A stretch of 64,000 bases of DNA, taken from SXOA01 sp051004015 (GTDB lineage: Bacteria > Planctomycetota > Planctomycetia > Pirellulales > Pirellulaceae). This document shows positions 18,518 to 27,900 of this stretch, one piece after another. The stretch spans positions 1-64,000 of the forward strand of contig JBPCKT010000007.1 of the NCBI GenBank assembly GCA_051004015.1, given 5' to 3'. Below the pieces are notes generated by a model. The model was not told where the DNA came from and ran no database searches. It was given only the letters and a program-made list of their open reading frames with translations. How positions within the stretch are numbered: position 1 is the first letter of the stretch; each line of letters opens with the position of its first letter. The translations under genes were made by a program, and so were the position numbers.

Positions 18518-18957
18518 GAGGAATTACGAAGATTGGCGGGCGTTCCCTTGACCATCCCGTGAGGGAGGCGAAGTGTCAAGACGCCGTTCACTTTCCCCCG
18601 CCCCCGGCAGCAGTTAAAGTCGTAGTATCCCGCCTTACTTGCCGCAGGACCCTCCCTATGCGATCTGATCTGTCATTTGTTGTTCAGTCAAGTTCATCAT
18701 CTTGCGCTTCAGCCGCAGCATGCTCCGCGACTCGCCTGATTTCAGCCCCGCAGGGGCGGAGATACGATAGCCCAGGCCGAAGGCCTGGGTACTGGGCGTC
18801 AGCATCTGGAAAGCCCCGAATGGGGCGCCGTAATCCGTTGCGAGTTGCACATCGCTGCGTATTACAGCGCCCCTGCGGGGCTTTGAAGCCGCGTGGGCCG
18901 GTCACCCAGGCCTTCGACCTGGGCTATCGTATGGTCGGCCCTTCGGGCCTGCGATTA
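18518..18957. other. repeat-filled spacer upstream of the PSCyt1 gene
   Basis: 440 bp between divergent genes. 18518-18740 shows nothing recognisable. 18741-18950 is a cluster of hairpins: GCCCCGCAGGGGC, a 28-nt unit at 18763-18790 and its inverted copy at 18904-18931, and GGCCCTTCGGGCC at 18937-18949. The reading frame of the next gene stays open through the cluster but does not look like protein. Confidence 0.7.
18763..18931. repeat. 28-nt inverted repeat pair
   Basis: The arm at 18763-18790 (TACGATAGCCCAGG then a short inner hairpin) recurs inverted at 18904-18931 with one mismatch in 28. Each arm folds on itself around GCC-GAA-GGC. The right arm ends 26 bp before the start codon of the PSCyt1 gene. 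Confidence 0.8.
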
Positions 18958-21900
18958 ATGCTGACTGCCCTGCTGGCGGCATTCGTTCTTTGTCCAGTAC
19001 GCGCCGACGAGCCGAAGCTCCCTCCTCCCGCCGACCGCAAGGTCGATTTCGTGAAAGACGTCCAGCCGCTGTTTGCGGCGCGGTGCTATGAGTGCCACGG
19101 ACCGAAGAAGCAGGAATCGGCGTTTCGGCTGGACCATAAGGGGACGGCCATTCACGGGGGGGAAATCGGGCCGGCGATTGTGGTCGGGAAGAGTGCGGAC
19201 AGTCCGCTGGTGAAGTATGTCGCCGGAGTAGACGCGGACCTCAAGATGCCGCCCAAGGGGGATCCGCTGACGGCGGAACAGGTGGGGATCATTCGGGCTT
19301 GGATTGATCAGGGAGCGGAGTGGCCGGACAGTGCGTCGGTCACGCTGGACCTCCGCGGCAAGGACCACTGGGCGTTCAAGGCTCCGGTTCGTCCCGCGGA
19401 ACCGGCGGTGGCGGACAAAAATTGGGCGAAGACGCCCATCGACCGCTTCATCCTGGCCCGGCTGGAGCAAGAGAAACTGAAGCCGTCAGCCGAGGCAGAC
19501 AAAATCACGCTGTTGCGGCGGCTCTATCTCGATCTCATCGGCCTGCCGCCGTCGCCGAAGGAAGTAGATGAGTTCCTGGCGGACAAAGATTCGAAGGCGT
19601 TTGAGAAAGTCGTGGAAAAACTGCTCGGTTCGCAGCATTATGGCGAGCGGTGGGGCCGGCACTGGCTCGACGCCGCCCGCTATGCCGACAGCGACGGCTA
19701 TGAAAAGGACAAGCAGCGGTACATCTATTTTTATCGCGACTGGGTGATCGGGGCGTTCAACCGCGACCTGCCGTACAACCAGTTCGTCATCGAGCAGCTT
19801 GCCGGCGATCTCTTGCCCAATGCCACGCAGGACCAGATTGTGGCGACCGGCTTTCTGCGGAACTCGATGATCAACGAAGAGGGGGGCGTGGACCCCGAGC
19901 AGTTCCGGATGGACGCGATGTTCGACCGGATGGATGCCGTGGGGAAGGGCGTGCTGGGGCTGACCATCCAGTGTGCCCAGTGCCACACGCACAAGTTCGA
20001 TCCGATCCAGCACGAAGAGTATTACCGCATCTTCGCCTACCTCAACAACGACCACGAGGCCCAGCGGGTGGTCTACACGCCCGACGAGCTGTTGCGGGCC
20101 GCCGACGTGGCCCGGCAAATCAAGGATTTGGAAGCGGGGCTGATGCACAGCTCGCCGGACTGGGAGGCGAAGCTGACCGCCTGGGAGCAGAGCGTGCAGA
20201 CGCCCGTGAAGTGGACCACGCTAGCCGTGGAGAACGGCGGCGACAACGGCCAGCGGTACATCCCGCAGAAGGACGGCTCCATTCTCTGCCAGGGATATGC
20301 CCCGACGAAGTTCGACACGCACATGAAGGGGGAAAGCCCGCTCAAGACCGTCCGGGCGTTCCGCGTGGAGCTGCTCAACGACCCGAACCTGCCGTGCAAC
20401 GGGCCGGGGCGATCTTTCATGGGGACCTGCGCCCTGACCGAGTTCAAAGTGACCGCGACCGACAAGCAGGACCGCGCAAAGACCGGTCCGGTGAAGATTG
20501 CTAAGGCCGCTGCCGATTTTGGCAACGCCGAACGGCCGCTGGAGCCGAACTTTGACGACAAGACGGACAAGAAGCGGGTAACGGGGCCGGTGGAATACGC
20601 GATCGACGGCAAGGACGAGACCGCCTGGGGCATCGACGCCGGCCCCGGCCGCCGCAACGTGCCGCGAGTCGCCATCTTCATCCCGGAGAAGCCGGTGGAA
20701 ATGGCCGGCGGGACCGAGCTTTCCATCTATCTGCGGCAGATGCACGGCGGCTGGAACAGCGACGACAACATGAACAACAACGTCGGCCGCTTCCGGCTGA
20801 GCGTGACCGACGCGGAGGTGAATCCGGCGCTCGAAACGCTGCCGCCGAGGATTCGGGAGGTGTTGGCGATTGAGAAAGAGAAGCGGAGTCCGGCGCAAAT
20901 CGCGACGCTCTTTTCTCATTGGCGAACGACGGTGGGGGAGTGGAAGGAAACCAATGACAAAGTTGAAGCGTTGTGGGCGCAGTGGCCCCGGGGCTCGACC
21001 TCGCTGATTCTCGACGCCCGCACCGACCCGCGCGACACCCGCATTCTCAGCCGCGGGGATTTTCTCAAGCCGACGCGGCCGGTGAGCGCCGGAGTGCCGG
21101 CGTTTTTGCATCCGCTAGCCGATGAGAAAGCTCCGCCGACGCGGCTGACGTTTGTCCAGTGGCTGGTGGACCGCCGCTCGCCGACGACGGCCCGCGTCTT
21201 TGTGAACCGGGTCTGGCAGGCGTATTTTGGCACGGGCCTCGTCAGCACACCCGAGGATTTCGGCCTGCAAAGCGACAAGCCGTCGCATCAGGAGCTACTT
21301 GACTGGCTGGCCTGCGAGTTCATGGACAAGGGCTGGAGCATCAAGGGGCTCCACCGGCTGATCGTGAATTCAGCCGTCTATCAGCAGGCGTCCCGCATCA
21401 CGCCGGAGCTGTATGAGAAGGATCCGTACAATCGCCTCTTGGCCCGCGCTCCGCGGCTGCGAGTGGAGGGGGAAGTGGTGCGGGACGTGGCCCTCGCCGC
21501 CAGTGGACTGCTCAACCCCAAGGTCGGCGGCCCGCCGGTCTTCGCCCCGGCTCCCGCGTTCCTCTTTCTGCCGCCAACCAGCTACGGCCCGTTCGTCTGG
21601 ACGGAAGCGACCGGCCCGGAGCGGTATCGCCGGGCGGTCTACACCTTCCGCCGCCGCAGCACGCCCTATCCCATGCTGACCAACTTCGACGTCCCCAACG
21701 GCGACTTCTCCTGCATCCGCCGCACCCGCAGCAACACGCCGCTGCAAGCGCTGACCACACTCAACGAAACCGTTTTCATGGAATGCAGCCGTGCGATGGC
21801 GGTCCGTGTCCTCAAGGAGGCAGGCAAAACCGACGACGATCGCCTCGCCTACGCCTTCCGCCTCTGCGTCAGCCGCCCGCCGGACGCGGATGAAGTCACG

Positions 21901-22092
21901 GCCCTCAAAACCATGATGGCCAAGCAAAAACAGCGCATCGCCGACGGCTGGCTCAATCCGGCAGAAATCGCGACGGGTGAAGCAGGAGGCAAAGTCGCGC
22001 CCCCGGAAGGCGCAACCCCAGCGCAGGTCGCGCTCTACACGCTTATCTCCCGCGTGCTGCTGAACATGGATGAGACGATTACGAAGGAATAG
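18958..22092 (+). CDS. PSCyt1-DUF1549-DUF1553 haem protein
   Basis: 1044 residues from ATG 18958, which opens a signal peptide (MLTALLAAFVLCPVRA). A longer in-frame start at 18559 would run through repeats. A planctomycete cytochrome C domain follows with CYECH at residues 43-47 for covalent haem. DUF1549 occupies about 140-380 (KTPIDRFILARLEQE, RWGRHWLDAARYADSDGY) and contains a second motif CAQCH at 339-343. DUF1553 is in the C-terminal third (RLTFVQWLVDRRSPTTARVF, VNRVWQAYFGTGLV, RTRSNTPLQALTTLNE). The family is periplasmic, redox-linked and usually paired with DUF1501; the substrate is unknown. The pair is split here by a Uma2 gene. Confidence 0.94.
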   Translation: MLTALLAAFVLCPVRADEPKLPPPADRKVDFVKDVQPLFAARCYECHGPKKQESAFRLDHKGTAIHGGEIGPAIVVGKSADSPLVKYVAGVDADLKMPPKGDPLTAEQVGIIRAWIDQGAEWPDSASVTLDLRGKDHWAFKAPVRPAEPAVADKNWAKTPIDRFILARLEQEKLKPSAEADKITLLRRLYLDLIGLPPSPKEVDEFLADKDSKAFEKVVEKLLGSQHYGERWGRHWLDAARYADSDGYEKDKQRYIYFYRDWVIGAFNRDLPYNQFVIEQLAGDLLPNATQDQIVATGFLRNSMINEEGGVDPEQFRMDAMFDRMDAVGKGVLGLTIQCAQCHTHKFDPIQHEEYYRIFAYLNNDHEAQRVVYTPDELLRAADVARQIKDLEAGLMHSSPDWEAKLTAWEQSVQTPVKWTTLAVENGGDNGQRYIPQKDGSILCQGYAPTKFDTHMKGESPLKTVRAFRVELLNDPNLPCNGPGRSFMGTCALTEFKVTATDKQDRAKTGPVKIAKAAADFGNAERPLEPNFDDKTDKKRVTGPVEYAIDGKDETAWGIDAGPGRRNVPRVAIFIPEKPVEMAGGTELSIYLRQMHGGWNSDDNMNNNVGRFRLSVTDAEVNPALETLPPRIREVLAIEKEKRSPAQIATLFSHWRTTVGEWKETNDKVEALWAQWPRGSTSLILDARTDPRDTRILSRGDFLKPTRPVSAGVPAFLHPLADEKAPPTRLTFVQWLVDRRSPTTARVFVNRVWQAYFGTGLVSTPEDFGLQSDKPSHQELLDWLACEFMDKGWSIKGLHRLIVNSAVYQQASRITPELYEKDPYNRLLARAPRLRVEGEVVRDVALAASGLLNPKVGGPPVFAPAPAFLFLPPTSYGPFVWTEATGPERYRRAVYTFRRRSTPYPMLTNFDVPNGDFSCIRRTRSNTPLQALTTLNETVFMECSRAMAVRVLKEAGKTDDDRLAYAFRLCVSRPPDADEVTALKTMMAKQKQRIADGWLNPAEIATGEAGGKVAPPEGATPAQVALYTLISRVLLNMDETITKE

Positions 22093-22119
22093 AATGAAGA
22101 TTCACGAAGGAGGATCGCC

Positions 22120-22710
22120 ATGATTATCAAAGCCCCGCCGCTGGTGACTGCGGAAGAGCTGCTGGAAATGCCTAACAGCATCGACTACGAACTGTTCGAC
22201 GGAATTCTCGTGGAGCGACAGATGGGTGCAGAGTCCAATGCAATTGCGGTCGAACTGGCTTTCTTCATCAGGGACTATTTCAAGAAGTTCGGCCGCACCG
22301 GCCACATCTTCATGGGTGAGGCGGGCTTTCGCATTTTTCCGGATCGCCCCAATCTCATTCGCAAGCCGGACCTGGCTTTCGTAAAATTTGGGCGTTTGCC
22401 CGATGACCCGCAACGGCCCAAGGGGCATGTCAGTCTGGTCCCCGACCTTGCAATGGAATCGATTTCGCCCGGTGACTTGGCCAGCGAAGTGAATGAGAAA
22501 ATCGACGAATACGTCGAAGCCCGAATTCCGCTCATTTGGTTCTTTGACCCGGACTCCAAGACGGTTCAGGTCTTTCGCAAAGATGGTTCTACGCAGCGGC
22601 TGACGGAAGCGGATGAGATTTCCGGAGAAGACATACTTCCTAACTTCCGCTGCCGTGTCGCTGATATTTTTGCCCCGCCCGAACCATCGGGACCATCGAC
22701 CGTCGAATAA
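22120..22710 (+). CDS. Uma2 family (DUF820) PD-(D/E)XK nuclease-like protein
   Basis: 196 residues, the normal family size. Signatures are PPLVTAEELLEMPNSIDYEL, a catalytic core RKPDLAFVKF and PDLAMESISPGD, and IPLIWFFDPDSKTVQVF. Uma2 proteins have a restriction-endonuclease-like fold, are very abundant in cyanobacteria and planctomycetes, and have no established role. Start ATG 22120 has AAGGAGG. It lies 27 bp after the PSCyt1 gene and 14 bp before DUF1501, so it appears inserted into a normally adjacent pair. Confidence 0.88.
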   Translation: MIIKAPPLVTAEELLEMPNSIDYELFDGILVERQMGAESNAIAVELAFFIRDYFKKFGRTGHIFMGEAGFRIFPDRPNLIRKPDLAFVKFGRLPDDPQRPKGHVSLVPDLAMESISPGDLASEVNEKIDEYVEARIPLIWFFDPDSKTVQVFRKDGSTQRLTEADEISGEDILPNFRCRVADIFAPPEPSGPSTVE

Positions 22711-22724
22711 CATAGGCTTCAGCC

Positions 22725-24176
<1,452 letters not shown>

Positions 24177-24206
24177 AATCGAGCCAGAAATGTCATCCGA
24201 AAGAGA

Positions 24207-24234
24207 TTGACAAACCCGTAAAATCAGATATTCT
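24207..24234 (+). promoter_or_regulatory. promoter of the second vapBC, predicted leaderless
   Basis: TTGACA at 24207-24212, a 16-nt spacer and TATTCT at 24229-24234. The antitoxin ATG is at 24241, six bases after the -10, so transcription would begin at or next to the start codon. No Shine-Dalgarno is present between them. Confidence 0.6.
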
Positions 24235-24240
24235 TATTCC

Positions 24241-24513
24241 ATGAGCGACACCGCCATCTCCGTCACCGAAGCTGCCCGCAATTTCGCCGATTGCGTCAAC
24301 AAGGCCCATTATCAGGGGCAATCGTTCGTCCTGCTCAAGAACGGCGTCCCTTTCGCCCGGCTCATTCCTGCCAGCGCCCCAGCCAATACTGGGAAGGAGT
24401 TAGCGGCTGCATTGCGGGAGGTGCAACTTTCGGCTGACGATGCGAGAGCGTGGAGCCGTGATCTCAAAGCGGCCCGCAAGAAGCGGAAGGCGCAGCGCGA
24501 CAAATGGCAATAG
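24241..24513 (+). CDS. Phd/YefM-type antitoxin
   Basis: 90 residues. The N-terminus ISVTEAARNFADCVNKAHYQ and FVLLKNGVPFARLIP matches the Phd/YefM DNA-binding fold. The C-terminal tail is a charged helix (DARAWSRDLKAARKKRKAQR) that would bind the toxin. It overlaps the following PIN toxin by 10 bp. The start codon lies six bases after a good -10 element, implying a leaderless message. Confidence 0.88.
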   Translation: MSDTAISVTEAARNFADCVNKAHYQGQSFVLLKNGVPFARLIPASAPANTGKELAAALREVQLSADDARAWSRDLKAARKKRKAQRDKWQ

Positions 24514-24908
24514 TCATCGATGCCGATGTCATTATTCGCGGAGAGAAAGGAGCTTTCGATCTTCCGGTTTGGCTGGATAACCGTCCCCAGGAAACCTACT
24601 TTGTCGCTTCCGTCACCATTGCCGAACTATGGCATGGGATTGAGCGGGCAACTGGCAAGTTCCGGATAGCTCGCGAAGCCTATCTGCAAAACCTCGTTTC
24701 CCGCCTGGTCATCCTCCCTTATGTGCAGAGCACGGCTCTCATTCACGCTCGGATTTGGGCGCACCTCGAATCGGCTGGCAATGTCATCGACGACTACGAC
24801 ATGATTGTCGCGGCGACAGCGATTGAGCATGGCTATCCAGTCGCCACATTCAACCTCAGGCACTTTCAACGGGTTCCCAGCCTCGTAGTCATCGAGCCCA
24901 CCATTTGA
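24504..24908 (+). CDS. vapC: VapC-type PIN-domain toxin
   Basis: 134 residues. PIN acidic residues are D6 (VIDADVIIRG), E41 (TIAELWHG) and D97/D99 (IDDYDMIVAATAIEHG), followed by NLRHFQRV, typical of VapC ribonucleases. The start overlaps the antitoxin. It is unrelated in detail to the other VapC in the window, so the two modules were acquired separately. Confidence 0.92.
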   Translation: MAIVIDADVIIRGEKGAFDLPVWLDNRPQETYFVASVTIAELWHGIERATGKFRIAREAYLQNLVSRLVILPYVQSTALIHARIWAHLESAGNVIDDYDMIVAATAIEHGYPVATFNLRHFQRVPSLVVIEPTI

Positions 24909-24911
24909 TGG

Positions 24912-24938
24912 GCCACCACTCACCACTCACTCCTACTC
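24912..24938. repeat. CACCACT heptad repeat between convergent genes
   Basis: CACCACT CACCACT CACTCCT ACTC, a 7-nt period, in the short gap between vapC and the end of the giant pseudopilin gene. Confidence 0.6.
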
Positions 24939-27900
24939 TATAAACCGCTTCAGCAGCACCGCCTTGTCCGTATTATGCCGGTGCCCCGGCTCATACCCCA
25001 CGGGAATGCTCCGGTCGATGATGTAAAACGCCCGGTGCCGCTTCACCTCCCCCGTATCCACCCCCACCTCCTGCGCCAGCCGCAGCCCATCGGGATGAGC
25101 CGCATCGATGGTGGCTGGCGTGGCCGGATCATTGTCGGCATCGTTCCCCTCCACCTCAAAATACCCCATCGTGATCCAGACGGCGTAGCAGTTGGAGTTG
25201 GTGGAGAACAGGTTGCCGACCTTCTGCATGGCTTGATAGCGGAAGTAAGGATTCCGGTCTGCATCTTGAAATGCCAATTGCGTTCCCGACGCAAAAAGCG
25301 GCTTGTCCGCGTCATTGGCGTCAATTGCTGCGTAATTGTTATCGCGGCGCAGCAATCCTCCTTCTGCCGGGCGTTGGGAGAGATTCGCGCCGGTGCCAAA
25401 GGCCGGGGGCACTAAATCCGACGAATCCGCAGTCCGAAAAGGCTGAGAGAATATAGAAGGATAGTTTGGATTCCGAGTGAGTATATCCGCAATCGTAGTG
25501 CCGTACCCCTGGCGGCTCAATAAGAGCCGCTGTAGAAACGCGCCATTGTCCACCGCCGGATCAATTCCGGGGAATCCCTTAGCGACCGCTTGGAAAATGT
25601 CGCTTCCTACTGCTTGGCCGCTGCCACCCGTGTATTCGTAGGCATCGGCAAACGTGTTGATATTCACACGCCCTGGGTCTCGGAATCGCGATAGTCGATT
25701 AAAGGGCGGTCGCATGCAAATCGCAGGATCGTTCCCAGTAGAAAAATACTGTGGATTGTAATACTTTTCCGTCCCTACAAATGGGGACGGCACTTCAACA
25801 AAATCCAGCAAGCGGGACAATTCTGGCGCATCACCTGCCCCAAGCGCTGATTCCGTCTGAAAGAAGTTGAGCAGATGAGAATAGGGTGCCAATGTATTAC
25901 TATTCGAATAAGCATTCGCCCACGGCTGCGCGGGATCACGCATTCCAAATCCGACAAGCAATTGCGATTGCGACCGGCAGGTTGCGAGCAGCAATTCCAT
26001 TGGGTTATTAAAGGGCCGATTACTAAACGTCAACCAAGGAAATGCCGCGTTTTGATGATTTGGAGCACCATAATATGCAGCTGCAACGCCACTTGTGCTA
26101 TCAAAGTAGGGATGGAATCGGCGATTCAAATATCCGAACGTGTGATGTAGTTCATACGGAAAGTGGTGTGGACCAACGCCGCCGGCCTCAATCGCCTGCG
26201 TCACCCCCGCATTACTCCGTGCGTTCTCCTGCAACCAAAGATTTCGCGCTCCGCGGCTGGCGGGCGGGTCGGGATAATCGCTACTGACCTCTGCAGCCGG
26301 AAACGAACCTCCGCGCTGGCATGTCTGAAAATTACGGTTTCCACCCGGATTGATAAATGCTGAGTCGTCTGCCACACCGTTAAAGGCGGTTAAGTCAATA
26401 GACGACGTATCAATGGTGATGTAAGGATTCGTAAATCGATCCCATGCCAATAATGGGTTCGCCAAACGCTGCAAGTGTATCGTGCGGTATCCACCTGTTG
26501 TCTGGTTGGTCCGCAATTCAACTGCCTGATCCAACGGCGTGTCATACTCTGGAGCGTATGCCCCCTCGCCATCGGCCAACGTCGGATCAAAAATCGAGCC
26601 TCCAATCACGCCAGGATAACCATCAATGGGAACGGTAAGCGAGAGTGATCGGGGCTGAGTAATTGGTATTGCGACAGTTGCTTGAACGTCGGCAATACTG
26701 AAATCATTATCCTGTGGATCGTTGGTATAGGGCTTGGAATTGTCGAAGACTCTTACTTGTGCAATCGCTGGATCAGTATTCGGGCGAAGCTCAATCCGAC
26801 GAGTCCGGTTAAGCTCAAGGGTTCCCTCCGTAGCTGTGGTCGTCCGGCCAACGTATGTGGAATAGACGTTTCCGTTCACAGCGTCGGCAGAGCCAATTAC
26901 CGCGTACCTGCCAGGAAGGATGGGCGCGGGTGTAATAGTATCCGGTGGAAAGAACCGGCGGTTGGGATTAACTTCGGCGCCATCTCCACTTGAAGGAAGG
27001 CTCGTAGCAAGTGTCTGATTGGCAAAATACACGCTGCGATCAATATCCGCAGAGCCGGTAAGTTGTTCCGGCCGCGGAGAATCGGGGTCGACCCCATTCT
27101 TGCTGGCCCCTTGGATGATTAACATCCGCCAAACCGGAGTTCCCTGCGCGTTGACTCGATGAAGCTCGACGCCGCCATTGGCACCGATGTTCGAGTAAAG
27201 CTCCGGTGCCTTATGTCCGTAAGCACCGTTGGATTGATCGAACCATGGATTATAGACCTCAATGAAGCACGCGCCGCGAGGTTGCAAGCGTTGGTCAAAA
27301 TCATTCGGGTCCATCGTATTTGGCAAGTTATCCTTTTCCGGTCCGTCCGTCATGCCATTTCCCGTGTCATCCTTGTCCTCCGTTCGTCGATCGTGCCAGG
27401 CAATTCCTTCAGTAAGCAATAATTCAGGACGTTCGCAGCCCCAAACAATTCCATTTCCTCCGGCTTGATCTCCTGTTGTCGAGGGATCGCCATCAACGTT
27501 CCAGCCGTCGGCATCGAACGGAGTAGCATCATACTCAAACGCCGTGCAAATTGAATCCGCATCGCGGAAATCGACGACATTGATGGCCCATTGCGCGATC
27601 ATTTCGGCGGATTCTGGGGCAGTGTTCGGCGTTCCATCGCCGTCAGTATCCAGTTGTTGCGATTGATTCTTCAAGAGCATCGCCAAGCAGTAGAGTTGCC
27701 GCGCATAAATCTGGCGATGATTGACAAGACTTGGCACGTACGGAGGAACTGAGTCATTTAAATGCTCAAAAGCCAAGCTTGGATTATTCCAGACCCTTTC
27801 ACTTCCGGGCTGAAGTGGGTATGGAGGGTAGATGAGCTCACTTGGATCATCAACCGTCCCATTATTGACACCATTATTGTCTTGATCGCTCTGACCGTTA

